Shown here piece by piece: positions 11,201 to 22,376 of a DNA stretch of 64,000 bases (position 1 is the first letter of the stretch; the number at the start of each line of letters is the position of its first letter). Position numbers and translations under genes: made by a program. The notes under the pieces were generated by a model. The model had not been told where the DNA came from. It searched no databases and saw nothing but the letters and a program-made list of their open reading frames with translations. The stretch is from Aplectana chamaeleonis (Eukaryota > Nematoda > Chromadorea > Rhabditida > Cosmocercidae): positions 62,001 through 126,000 of the forward strand of contig JAPDOI010001839.1 of assembly GCA_029168955.1 (NCBI GenBank), written 5' to 3'.

Positions 11201-11851
11201 GGCAGCATACACGCTCGCAAGCATAGTTGAGATAACAGCATAGATAGGTCCGCACGGCCCGTACTATGTCGTCAACGACGTTTGAAGCGCTGAAAGCTGT
11301 CCAGGATGACAATATTTGACAATGTTTGAGCAATCTTGCCTTCCACGCCCGTATTTTCACACCCCTTCGAGTAACAGAATGAGAATCGATACTTGTGAAA
11401 ACGTGTGATAATTGAGAGTGATAGCACTATCGAATGGGAGTGCACGAGAGAAATAGCTTGGTTTACTTGAGTATAACACGTCTGCATACCTATTGACTCT
11501 CGTCCACTTTCGAGAATGCCGCTCTGCTTTGGCTGACCTCTTGAAATGGAGGATTTTATCAGTGCACAAACATGTTATATTGAGGTAAATCGAGTTTTTT
11601 CTCTACTGCACTCCCTTTTTATAGTGCTATCATTCTAAGTTATCACATGTTTTCTCAAGTATCGATTCTCATTCTGCTACTCGAAGGGGTGTGAAAATAC
11701 GGGCGTGGAAGGCAAGATTGCTCAAACATTGTCAAATATTGTCATCCTGGACAGTTTTCAGCGCTTCAAACGTCGTTGACGACATAGTACGGGCCGTGCG
11801 GACCTATCTATGCTGTTATCTCGACTATGCTTGCGAGCGTGTATGCTGCCT
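11201..11851. mobile_element. TTAA-type MITE, subfamily 1, with very long arms
   Basis: A 651-bp element flanked on both sides by TTAA, starting AGGCAGCATACACGCTCGC and ending GCGAGCGTGTATGCTGCCT. The inverted arms extend over roughly 220 bases each with few mismatches (for example 'caatcttgccttccacgcccg' near 11331 and its complement near 11703), so the transcript would fold into a long hairpin. No coding frame. TTAA duplication with AGGCAG ends suggests piggyBac-type transposition (inference). High arm identity implies a fairly recent insertion. Confidence 0.85.
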
Positions 11852-11971
11852 TTAATCATTTCCACATCGCCCCTCCGCTCCAACCCTGCACAACCAGTTT
11901 TCGCAACATCAAAAACGGGCAAATCCCTCACATGAAAAAAATGCTCAAGAAACGCATCACTCGTTCGCGCC

Positions 11972-12226
11972 TTAGTCATCATCTTCCTCGTAGGGTGCAT
12001 CCACCACTTTTTCGTACTGCCCACCTTCGGCTTTTTCGTGTTCCACTGTGTCCTGCCTTGCGCTCTGCACGTTCTGGACATAATGATGAAAAAGCATTCA
12101 AATTAACTGCATAATTGCAACAAAAATGAATAGCTAACGAAGCTTTTATCAAGAAACTCACACTTCTAGGAATCCATTTCTGCTGTATTCCTTCGCGTTA
12201 CGAATCTCGCTCCGCGAACATCCCGC
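11972..12226 (-). CDS. Last two exons of an unrecognised acidic-tailed protein
   Basis: On the minus strand an exon at 12226-12164 (preceded by TTTCCAG) reads SEIRNAKEYSRNGFLE. It can be joined in phase 0, across an intron starting GTGTGA and ending GTCCAG, to an exon at 12073-11972 that reads QSARQDTVEHEKAEGGQ, then YEKVVDAPYEEDDD and a stop. The second exon is hydrophilic with an acidic tail, and the change in composition from the surrounding repeats suggests a real exon. I do not recognise the family. No upstream exon with a start codon could be joined. The gene would lie antisense inside the large second intron of the first protease. The weak donor (GTGTGA) lowers confidence. Confidence 0.3.
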
Positions 12227-12411
12227 CTGGAAATTATATGATTCAGATATTTTCAAAGAGTAGATACATGTACAGTACCGCGTATGTTTTTGAAAAGAAA
12301 GCGTTTTGCGGCGTTTTTTGCGCTCACAGAGCGCCGCATCGCCACAGCTTGCTTCAAAACGGTTCGATTTCAATTCGAAGTCATTTGTGAATTACTTTTA
12401 TTGAGTCCTAC

Positions 12412-12636
12412 AGGCCATAAAACGGCCAAATTCTCACCGTCGACTGCGTACCACGCGCTGCGCGACCGCACGAGCGTCGGAAGCAGACGAGTTTTTTCCG
12501 CGGCGCGACGAGTTTTGGCCGCAGCGCGACATTTCGGTCGCCGCGCGGCGCTAAAAGTCGTCTGCTTCCGACGCGCGTGCGGTCGCGCAGCGCGTGGTAC
12601 GCATGCGACGGTGAGAATTTGGCCGTTTTATGGCCT
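12412..12636. repeat. GC-rich palindromic hairpin element
   Basis: AGGCCATAAAACGGCCAAAT at 12412 is repeated inversely as ATTTGGCCGTTTTATGGCCT ending at 12636. Arms continue through CTCACCGTCG and GCGACCGCACG with a centre rich in CGCG. Long stem, no coding capacity. A related but weaker structure lies at 23622-23770. Confidence 0.8.
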
Positions 12637-13469
12637 TTATGCGATAGTGTTACAGAATAATAGATCAACTCTAGAATTTTATCGAAACTCGCATATTTGC
12701 GCCACAAAATCCCTCATTAGGAACTGATCAGACAGTCATGACTGCCGAAATCCGTCATGTTTTGACCTGTGGTCGATATGAATTATAGAAGAAAATATTC
12801 ATTTAACCAAAAAAAAACTACCAGAAAAACTCATTTCGTCGATTCTGAAGTGAATTACGGCGATTCGGTGCTTTGTGAGTGCAGAAAGCGCTTTTTTGTG
12901 AAAAAAATTGCGTGGTATTGTATATATGAATAAAACCTCACTGCGCCTTCTGCAGGGTCTTACTTAATTATTCCTCAGCTCCAACTTCGTGCACCCTCTT
13001 CCTCAGCCCGGAATAGCGCCGGATGCCTTCTTTAAAAGCTTGTCTTTCGGCCATAGAAACACTAAAAATAGTTTCTTTCGAATATTTGATGCTATTATAT
13101 TATAAATATTTATAATTTTGCTCAACAATTGTTTTTGTCTGTGGCACAGATATGAAGTTATACGCAGCACAAACCCACCAAGTGAGAGGGAGATAAAAAG
13201 ACGAACGAAAAACATGCACAAAAATTGCAGAAGTAGGAAGAGAATCTAAAAGACCCAATTGTTCCCGGGCGCACGGCCCTCCGTATTCCACACAGGACCA
13301 AGCAAGCAAAGCTAGGAGACACCCTCGCCTCGCGCCTTTTCATTTTCGCTCACAAAACATGGCCCCCGCGGCTCGCCGCATGGTCGCCGGGGCACGGCCC
13401 TCCGACGTTCTGAGGGAACCGCACCCCCAGGTGGTGATTCGGTTCGCTTTGGTCCCAGCTGGGGCAGCT

Positions 13470-13493
13470 AACCAAACCAAACCAAACCAAACC
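13470..13493. repeat. (CCAAA)n short tandem repeat
   Basis: Four to five consecutive ACCAA units, a simple microsatellite in the large intron of the first protease. Confidence 0.7.
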
Positions 13494-14659
13494 CTTTCGG
13501 AACCCAATCCGTTCACGAATCCCAGCCCTATCAGCTTAGCAGCAAGTTCAATTTACAAGCAATCATTTTTAAGAAAGTAATGGACGCAAACTTAGCACAT
13601 TTTACGTCTGTCTAGAACCTTCTCCTACATTCAAGTGGCGTTTAGACAGAATCTGGAGGAATTCTTAGAGCGTGTTCTGCGATAAGTTTCAGCAATCTTT
13701 TAGTATATGCCCGAACAGTCCAAATCGGCTTTTCTTTAGCGCCTAAAGAACGACAACACCCTATTCACGATTTCGCGGTAGCGAAAAATGCCGCGTGATT
13801 TCAATAGAAAATGAGAAATCAGATGTCTGATACCTTTATCAGACATGTGATTCCTCTTTCAATGACGGTATCATACATCTGATCTTTCATTTTTCTTCTG
13901 GACTTCCGCGGTATTTGCCGTTACCGCAGAAGCATAAATAGGGTGTGACACAATTGCAGGAAAAAGCGGATGCAGCGGAGTGTTGATTTCTCCTCGACAC
14001 GTTCTCAGCGCCTCCCATTGTGTGATAAGAACAGGAAACCTCTCTTTGAAACCTTGCGCCGATATAGGAAAAAGGTGACACTCACTAGTACTACAATTGA
14101 TCAGTGATTTGTCGTACAATGCTCCTGTTCGTAGGAACGAGCGCCATCTCAGAGCAAACATGAGCGAATACACGATTGGTGTCGGTAGTCAATGCATTGA
14201 CCCCCCTAAGTGCGCACTAAATAGGACTGCAGTGAAGAACGTATGTTATGCCCTCATTTGTCTCTTAATCTGAGTATTTTCTCAATCTATCTTATGCCTG
14301 GTGGTTCAGATTATCTACCACGACAATTTCGACGAATGCAACACGATTAATGACATCGCGTTGTTTGAACTAGAAAGTCCGGTGCGAAGTGATGTATCCA
14401 TTCCAATATGTATGCCACAGAATACCAAAATTGCTAAAAAACTGAGAGCAGCAGGATCTGGAGCCATAAAACGTGAGTTGTGGCTTGAACGCTGTTTATT
14501 TTTCTGCCATCGGCCACGCGGCAATATGCTATCCCATAACACCTCTCTTTTCATGCTTTTGTGAAGACGGCGATTGCCGCTTCTTGCGCTGTGTCAGAAA
14601 CAGCGTTCAGGACGACTGAATAATTAGGTGGAATTCAACAACTAACCCTTTTGCGCAAG

Positions 14660-15300
14660 ATGCACATTGACAATGGATCCGCTCACGAAACTGGGGCCGT
14701 TACGGCAGACGCGGCAAATGCCGCTATGGCGGCAATATTGATTAAGACCATTAAATACAGGGTCCAGCAGGTGTGGATAGCTTGCCGACCGGTGTGTGGT
14801 GGTGGGTGGGGGGGGGTCGGAAAATTTTTTGGGGAAAGGCGAAAAGTTGGAGGGGGATCGTAAAATTTCCGGCAGGAAAATATCAACTTCATTTAAAAAC
14901 AACAAAAGCGCGGTAGAATTTATCGAAAGGTGATTTTCGCAAATAGTAAAAAGAAACTGCAACGGTTCACAACCTGAGAACAACTTATTCCAGGTCCATT
15001 CATCTGTTTTTAGTCAACTGTTGACGTACGACCCAAAACAGTATGAGACGTACGACCCAAAACACTATGAGACGTACGACCCTCAATTAAAAGTAAAAAC
15101 TTCAAATTTCGGAAGGAAAAACCCGCATAGAAGTCCCCGCGAATCGCCATGGCTTGACTTCGCAACCCGACTGGTGTACAAGAATTTAGACGAGGTGAAG
15201 TGGTGGACGTTGGCAAGTCACGTTGGCAAATCGCAGGGTTTTTGTCATCACTATCCAACGGGTAGCATCCTTTCAAAGATAGAAATCCGGACCGGAGCCT
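14660..15300. repeat. Dispersed repeat shared with 36260-36870
   Basis: Shares an ordered series of phrases with 36260-36870: 'ccagcaggtgtggatagctt', a G-rich 'gtcggaaaattttttgg' zone, 'gcaacggttcacaacctga', and 'ggcaaatcgcagggtttttg' followed by 'catcactatccaac'. The two copies are in the same orientation. It lies in the intron after exon 5 of the first protease. No protein similarity seen. Confidence 0.65.
15016..15079. repeat. 24-bp tandem repeat
   Basis: The unit GTACGACCCAAAACAGTATG-AGAC occurs two and a half times in a row with one changed base. It sits inside the dispersed repeat at 14660-15300 and is absent from the sister copy at 36260-36870, so it is a local expansion. Confidence 0.75.
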
Positions 15301-15387
15301 TACATAGAGTTCGCACAATAACTTCAGTCTGATGAATGGATAGGGCTGCGACGGTAGATCACCCCGCGCGATTCGAAACCCTAATTC

Positions 15388-15570
15388 CCCGGTCAGGCCG
15401 GACAGGGGCTCTCTACACACCAAGGGAGGAGGTGTCTTGCCTTCTGCGGCTCTAATTTCACTCGGGACCCTTGTCCTTGAATTGACTAGCGTGACTTGTC
15501 GAAGTGCGAACACGAGACAACTCCTCCCTCTGTGTGTAGAGAGCCCCTGTCCCGGTGAGGCCGACAACTC
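15388..15570. repeat. Hairpin element
   Basis: GACAGGGGCTCTCTACACAC near 15403 pairs inversely with GTGTGTAGAGAGCCCCTGTC near 15531, continuing through 'ggaggaggtgtct' and its complement. A diverged copy is at about 358-455. Confidence 0.7.
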
Positions 15571-15788
15571 CATAAGGCCAGCCGCCTGGTCCAGGCGTCA
15601 GACTAAACCGAAAACAGAAACCGTGACTCCGCCTTGCCTTTGCCGCGTTTTTTCATATATGCGCCGGTTTCGGTCGGAGATCCAATGCTGATCTGGGAAA
15701 TTTTTACCAGCATTCACTTGTGCAAAGAAGTCGGCTATTTTCCTTCTAAGTACCTTCTAGAAAAACGTCGCAGTCACGCGATCTTTAA

Positions 15789-16273
15789 AGGCACTGTTCG
15801 CGATAAACTTCATTCTCGAATTTTTCATGACAAACGCTGCTCGTGGCTCTCATAAGCAGAACAGCGTCGAAAAAACGCGACGAAAAGCTACCCAGGAGCC
15901 GCAAAATGGCTTAGAAAAGTGGGCAAACCCCGCCGCTGTGGGCACGTCCGGCCCCGTTCCGCCCCTCGACGTGAACAAAGGAACACTCGAAATCGTGGGT
16001 AGAGCCATGGTTTCCGATCTAAAGCCCCGTTCTTCCCTTCATTCTCAACTTCTCTCTTTACTCAGGTCAGCTCGCATACATTGGCTGCAAAAGACGGAAG
16101 TTACAAGCCTCGGACAACTCGTCCACCATTTTCCCTAGCTCAATCTTTGAGGGACCATAACTCCATTCCCAGAAGGTCTTGTACAATTCCAGAAACATCA
16201 TTGGAATCAGAATGGGACCGGTTCCAAGATAAACAAAAAAAACAGAAAAGCGATTTTTATCGCGAACAGTGCT
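15789..16273 (+). repeat. TTAA-type inverted-repeat element, subfamily 2
   Basis: Preceded by TTAA, starts AGGCACTGTTCGCGATAAA and ends TTATCGCGAACAGTGCT. The inner text is the subfamily-2 consensus read in the opposite direction to 2129-2612 ('cattctcaacttctctcttt' near 16040). Right flank decayed. Confidence 0.7.
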
Positions 16274-17089
16274 TTTTATACAGAGGTGCGTAGCTCCGCG
16301 TAGCTCAGAGGCGTAAGCTTAAGCGATGCGCTAAAGGCAGGGTTTGCAATAAAAACGGCATTATATTGTCTTTGTTTATCTTAATTAATGATCTTAGCCG
16401 CAACGGCACGTGAAAATAGTGCGTTCTTGCAAAGATTTCTGCTTTCTTCTTGGCGTTGGCCTCCATCAATAGAATCCAGCTAACAACGTCTCTCGCTTTC
16501 TGGCAGTGACGTCTTCCCTTTTTTCTTAAACCAGCGCATCTGTCACCTTCTTTCCAACGAGAGTTCCTGGAAGGCCAGCAGACATTATAGGCGTACAGAC
16601 CCACGCTTGCCAACTGAGGATTGGGTCGGGTCTTCTCTTGTCCGTTCTTCTATAGTGGCGGTGTGCTAGTAGAGATGGAGGAGCTGCTGGAAGTCGACCG
16701 CTCACGACCACATGAAGGAGAAATCTAGTTCACGATAAAGATTACTATGTACGTCGTTGTGAAAGGCCAAATTGGGTTTACTGGATTCGAGAGGAGACCA
16801 GGATTATGAATCGAGCATGACCTATGGATCCGCGATCTTCCATACCATCTTACAAAAAAAATTCAATAACTCGCGGTGAGAGCTTTCCGTGTGAAAACAG
16901 GTGAATTCAGAAAATCGTCCCGGGAGGTGTCTGCATTTGGAAGGGCAAGCAGTGGCCCAATATTTCAAATCGACGAGCCTAACATCGCCGGATACCGCGG
17001 TCACTACCTCCAGCCTTCTCGAACTTGTCCACGGGCTTTTTTCTCTAATGTCTCTCGTATTTTCGCAATAGTGGAGACCAGTGGCCGTA

Positions 17090-17202
17090 TTCATGGAAGT
17101 GTGGGAGCCTCCCGGGAGGGTCCAAAGTACGCCGATTCCATACATCGGCTGGCTCTAAAAACCTTCCCGGAAGGCTACCATAGTTTCATGAATACGGCCA
17201 CA
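17090..17202. repeat. Short hairpin
   Basis: GTGGCCGTATTCATG near 17091 pairs with CATGAATACGGCCAC ending at 17201, with CTCCCGGGAG and TTCCCGGAAG motifs between. It lies about 160 bases before exon 6 of the first protease. Confidence 0.6.
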
Positions 17203-18084
17203 GATCTGCTCTTTAATCAATAAAAGAACGCATCAACCATTTTCATAGGGAACCCTGCCTCCGTGCTGGTGCACCTCTTATGTACGAATTGATTTCGACT
17301 TCTTCTCCCATGAAATTTCATGTCCAATCTTTTTCCGACTGTTAGTGTTTATTTGCAGCAAACTCAAGACTCACTGATGGTCATCAAGTCATCGAGGTCG
17401 AATTTCTACCCAAAAACAAGATTGAGTTTAGACCGCGGAATAAAAATTTAATACAAGTCATGGACACCAGGGGGACCGGCATCTGCCCCGTAAGTTTGAT
17501 ACCCGCATCATTTCTTCAATACGCACAGCAACACACTTTTTTATGGCGACAGCGGTGGACCGCTTTTCCAACCTGGCAACGGAAACAAGAGCACTCTGAT
17601 GGGAATTCTGTCTACGGGAACCTCGTGTCAAAGTAAGTATCTCCATATAATGTAGCGGCCAAAAATCTATCGACAACAGCTTCTTTGCTCCCCTTAAGGC
17701 TTTGGCTTACATCTGCTAACATGGTTCGGCGCGGATGTGGGCCCCCACAGTGGGGTCTGAGCTCCGGAGGGGTGAAAGGGGGGGGGGGGGGATTCTGACC
17801 TTCGGAGGAATGGTCTATTCTGTGTGTGAGTAAAAACGTTATGAGCAGTTTCTCACATGAAATCCAAATATACATTGCGATCCGTCTGGAATGCTGTTTG
17901 AACTAAAATACGAGAGACGGACTTCAAATAGGAAGTTTAAGGTGAAGTCATAATAAAGGTGCTTATAAAATGATGGTCAAGACATATGTATCCTCAGTGG
18001 AAAGTGTCCAAATCAGTTTGCATACTAAAGGCTGTGTTTCTGCAGAGTAGGAGTCACGTTTTCGCAATGTAAGAGTAAGTCAGG

Positions 18085-19800
18085 ATAATTGAGTCGAGCG
18101 TGGTTTACTTACCCTGTATACAAATTTTCATCGCATAAGGGCGCTACACTATGCGGCCCCACACCCAACTGTAGGTGTGATCCAGCTAAATGTTCGCATT
18201 TTTGCAAAGTATGTAAGGAATACGAGAGTAAAATATTTAAGTCGAATGAGATCGACTTACTCTATGTATGCACTTTCACCGTCTACGATGGACGCTGAAC
18301 ACCGCTACAGTATACGAGGTCACACCTTTCTCAGGTGTGATCTCGCCGGATGTCGAAATTTCGAAAACCAGGCGTCACCAGTGTATGATATTTGAGTCCA
18401 GCGTAGTCGACTTACTCTACATAGGAACTATGGCCGTCTCAGAGTAACGCCGAACACCGCTACATAGACACAGGAAGAGGGTCGTAAAAAGTCCACGGAC
18501 CTAAACTAGAAATTTCAAACTGCAGTAACTTGAGTTGTGAATGAGGTACCTAAAGAAAACATAGCTATAAGGAACCACGCTCTGCAATCTACCGTTTAAG
18601 TCCATCCACACCCCTGGAGAAAGCCTCTGAAAAAAATTCTCCCAGGGTGGGTTTTCCGACAATTCTCGCGTTTTCTCAGTACTTATACCTAGTTAAATTT
18701 TGGCCCAGATGTGGGCCCACACTGCATCTTATAGAAGAGCCCGCAATTAGTAAATTTTCATAAAAGACACTCTGCAGGAGTGTGGTTTATAACGAAGTCT
18801 AGTCTCTTAAAGCCAGGATTATTCCAGTTATCTCATTTACCACTTAACTTATACCCTTTTTATAAACCCAATTTTTTCAATAACTGGTACGATTTTTTCG
18901 ACGTGTACGCCCACAGTGTAGCAATCTTCGGCGTTACTCTGAGATGGTGAAATTATATACACTGTGTAAATCAACTACGCTGGACTCAAATATCCCACTC
19001 TTGTAACTTCTACTTTTCATAAATGTGGACTTAAAGGCAGTGTTCACGAGGAAAAAGTTTCCCCTTTTTCTGACTAAAACGTAAGCTTTGGGTCCCTATA
19101 AGAAGATTAAGAACGGAAGTGCGACAAAAAACGGCCGGTAAGTGGGTGAAAATCTCGTGGGCCAGCCGACCCATTGGGCCACTCCGCCCACGTCCCATTA
19201 CAGTTCCCCTGAATTTGTGGTTAAATGAGCGATGGTTTCCGATCAAAAGCCCCGTTCTTCCCTTCATTCTCAACGTCTCTCTTTACTCAGGTTAGCTCGC
19301 ACACATCGGCTGCAAAAAACGGGAGTTACAAGCCTCGGACAACTCGTCCACAATTTTCCCTTGCTAAATTTCGAGGGGCCATAACTTCTTTTCTAGGGTG
19401 TTTTGTACTATTCCAGGGACATCATTGGAATCAGCATGGGACCGTTTTCAAGATAGGCGGAAAAACAGAAAAACGACTTCTATCGTGAACACTGCCTTTA
19501 AGGCAGGATCACGCCTGCAGCGGGTATGGCTCAGTGTAGGGGTCTTCGGCGTTTTTCTTAGGCGGTGAAAGTTGGTTTACAAGGTGAATCTATCACGTTG
19601 GACTAAAATATCCTACTTTCAACTCCTACTTTTCAAAATTTTGACTTCCGGCGAGACCACCGCTGAGAAATGTGTGATCCCACATACTGTAGCGATGTTC
19701 AGCGTCCATCTTAGACGATGAAAGTGTATACATAAAGTAAATCGACCTCACTCGACTCCAATATGCTAGTCTCGTAACTCGTACCTTCACACCCCTTTTT
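18085..19800. repeat. Composite inverted-repeat region
   Basis: Blocks such as 'ccgtctacgatggacgctga' (18280) and 'agcgatgttcagcgtccatc' (19690) are inverted partners, as are 'gagtccagcgtagtcgactt' (18394) and 'aatcaactacgctggactca' (18967). The region behaves as a large, repeatedly duplicated inverted-repeat element, split by a TTAA element at 19035-19497. No coding frame recognised. Confidence 0.55.
19035..19497 (+). mobile_element. TTAA-type element, subfamily 2, clean copy
   Basis: Perfect TTAA on both sides; starts AGGCAGTGTTCACGAGG and ends TATCGTGAACACTGCCT. It is inserted into the composite inverted repeat around it, so it is younger than that element. Non-coding. Confidence 0.8.
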
Positions 19801-21267
19801 TTCGCGTAGCACTGACTTCAAGCTTCAAATTGTTGTATTTGTCCAACAATCTAGCAATTGTATTCTTACCATTTGAATACGAGCAGGATAATCCTACTGC
19901 GGTGGAACATTAGAGGCGAGCCTGCTGGATAAACTGCTTGAACCCATCGGCTCTAGATTGGGGGGGGGAAGAACGGCAAAACCTATTCACGCTCTAGGGG
20001 GGAGGGGAGTCTGAGAAAAAGTGGCCGGCCCGAACCTCGTGCCGTACCCTGATAGCGATGGACTTTATTCAAAGTGTGGCTGAGAACCGCGACAAATGGA
20101 CACGGCTGAGCACTAGGTCACACCTCGGCAAAGATACGGGCTGACCGCGCCAGGCGGAAGCCAGCCGACTAAGTCAAGTAAGTCATTACTGTGCGGCAGT
20201 GACATGCGCCATCGCCAAAACTCTGAGCACCGCCCTAGACGCGAGGGTGAGTGAATGGTTACCCATGCGTGCGTGTGTTTTACACTTGTTACCCGAAGTT
20301 GATTCTTCGAATAATGGATCGACTCAGATAATGTCAATTTTAAATTTCCCGGATATTGGTTCGGTTCAGATAATGCGGTTTTTCGGATATCGGATTATCG
20401 GAATCTCGGATATCAGAAAAGGAGTGATTCGGATACCACGTATAGTGTGTTTGCGCGAGCGAGTGTAGTCATGAGCGCGTAAGCGAATGCATTTGTGTGA
20501 GTGTAGCCATGCGTGAGCGCGGCAAACTACGAAATGAAGGAACTCTCCGAAAGTATTCCAGACTTCATAGAATTCCATTAAAGACTCAACTAACTCTACG
20601 ACATCTGGTGCTACCGCTACAACACCAGGGGAGACTGCAACTATCACTATCGGGAATCAGTCACTACCATGGGATATATCACAACGCATCGAGTTCTATA
20701 CGGATGTTCAACAATATCTGGACTGGATCTGCGACAAAACAGGTGCCGAGCATAGATCAATTCAACATATTAGACAAATATGGCGCATTACCAGATGGCG
20801 AGTACAATTCAACCGGCTGGGTGCGTAACCAAATCTGGTCATTCGCACTGATCACACCAGCGGACAGCCCTCTAACCAGAATATTGGTCAATTTTATACA
20901 GTTTGAATGACCGATATTTAGTGAAAAGCTCAGTTCTAAGTCGGAAGTCGTCTCTGGAAATCATGTTATGCTCTCCGTTCTGACAACCAAAAATAAAAGA
21001 AACTTGGTTCTCTCAGCAAAAGCCACATTATTGACTACGATTTTTTTCATATGGATGTTTTCTTTGTTACACGACTAACAGTGTACTTCCAACCGCCATA
21101 TTTTTACACAGCAGATGGATGAATAAGGTCTTGCCCATCATCGGAAAAGCTTCGAAAATAGCCCATCTAGAAAGCATAGTCGCGGAACGGTTCTCTATTC
21201 GTTTTCCTGCATAGGTATAACCTTCTCCATGACTAGTGTGCCAAGTTTCACATCTCAACTCAGTTAA

Positions 21268-21737
21268 AGGCAGGGTTCACGATAAAAAATGTGTTTCAGT
21301 TTTCACTAGCATTGGGTAGCGGAGGGCACCCAGCAACATTGATGTCGAAAGAACGCATGGAAGCGAGCCAGGAAGAGCCGCAAAAGAGCCCGAAGTCGCT
21401 ACCTTGAGCGCAAGGCAAACCCCAAAAGCGCGATGCCGGCCCTCCGACGTGAACAAATGAAAACTCGAGATCGTGAGATGAGCGATGGTTTCCGATCGAT
21501 AGCCCCGTTCTATCCTTGATTCTCAACTTCTCTCTTTACTCAGGTCAGCTTGCACACATCGACTGCTAGAGGTTATAAGCCGAGGAAAACTCGTCCACAA
21601 TGCTTTCCTAGCTCAATTTATGCGGGACCATAACTCCGTTCTCAGACGGTTTTTTACGATTCTAAAGACATCATTGGAATCAGCGTTTTCAAGATTGGCG
21701 GAAAACAGAAAAACGATTTTCATCGTGAACACTGCCT
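21268..21737 (-). repeat. TTAA-type inverted-repeat element, subfamily 2
   Basis: Preceded by TTAA, starts AGGCAGGGTTCACGATAAAA, ends ATCGTGAACACTGCCT, followed by TTGA. Inner text matches 2129-2612 in inverse orientation ('gatgagcgatggtttccgat' near 21476). Confidence 0.75.
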
Positions 21738-22246
21738 TTGAAGAGTGGAGAAATAGCCGCATGAACCAGACTCGCTTCTGATCTGGACAAAGTTTTAGCT
21801 CTCAGCGACTGTCCTCTATTTACGCAAAATCTTCGCAAATTTCACTCGAATTCGCTTTATATTTCCTATGTTGCAGGAGTCTGTCCCATAAAACCACAGC
21901 AGAAGAAGGAGCCTGATGTCGTAAAAAAATCTCACAAAATATTATTCGATCAAATCACTATTACTGTCACTACGTTTGTACTATTCTTGCTTACATAGGA
22001 AGGTATCTCATCATTTTATTAACCTTACCCATCCACAAGTCGAATCGAATGAGACACAGACTGATTCCGTGCTCCACTAACATGCTAGCAGTGACCTTTC
22101 CTGCCTACTAATAAACAATTGGTTCCTACTGTGCATGTCCTATTTGATCTTGACCGATTCACACACCTGGCCGTTAAATGTCACCGTCTCCTCTTGAAAC
22201 GTTTTAAAAGCTGCATGCATGCTCGCTGATGGCTCTGTAGCATAGG

Positions 22247-22376
22247 TCAGGTCGGGATCATGCTTATCGCGACCAGCAACAGCGTGAATCAGTCAATTTC
22301 AGTCATTATACAGATCAATTTTGTTGGTGAACCTGCGCCTCGTCGCTCATTGCTGGAAGTATGATCCCGGCCTAAT
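22247..22376. repeat. Hairpin with 'cgggatcatgctt' ends
   Basis: CGGGATCATGCTTATCGCGA near 22253 is answered by GGAAGTATGATCCCG near 22354, with 'gcgaccagcaacagcg' next to the left end and 'cgtcgctcattgctgg' next to the right end. Same family as the larger structure at 39682-39942. Confidence 0.6.

Larger units (their letters stand above)
6990..20828 (+). pseudogene. S1 (chymotrypsin-fold) serine protease, probable pseudogene
   Basis: Eight exons can be joined in one frame: 6990-7101, 7226-7327, 13960-14074, 14135-14240, 14310-14472, 17359-17489, 17545-17632, 20584-20828 (353 codons). Exon 1 gives a leucine-rich leader followed by KLTAEENARIKANCG. Exon 2 has K-SYGGR and NEYPWI, the activation region. 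Exon 3 holds LSASHC (His91), exon 5 NDIALFEL (Asp160), exon 7 GDSGGP (Ser246), exon 8 YLDWIC. Intron phases match the sister gene at 25709-35693 exactly. Two lesions are seen: the first codon, directly after an acceptor, is ATA rather than ATG, and the bases before GGC-GAC-AGC are TTTTTTAT, with no AG acceptor. The 55-base intron cannot be retained in frame. Exon 8 also has a Thr/Ser-rich insert (TNSTTSGATATTPG) absent from the sister. Its expected role was extracellular proteolysis. Base-call error is the alternative to decay. Confidence 0.8.

Noticed and set aside
12284..12727. 147-codon plus-strand ORF
   Set aside because: It is the read-through of the GC-rich palindrome at 12412-12636; both strands are open there because the sequence is self-complementary.
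16305..16613. 102-codon minus-strand ORF rich in Lys/Arg
   Set aside because: No domain, no splice partner, and the flanks (AGGCAGGGTTTGCAATAAAA near 16336) suggest a decayed TTAA element.
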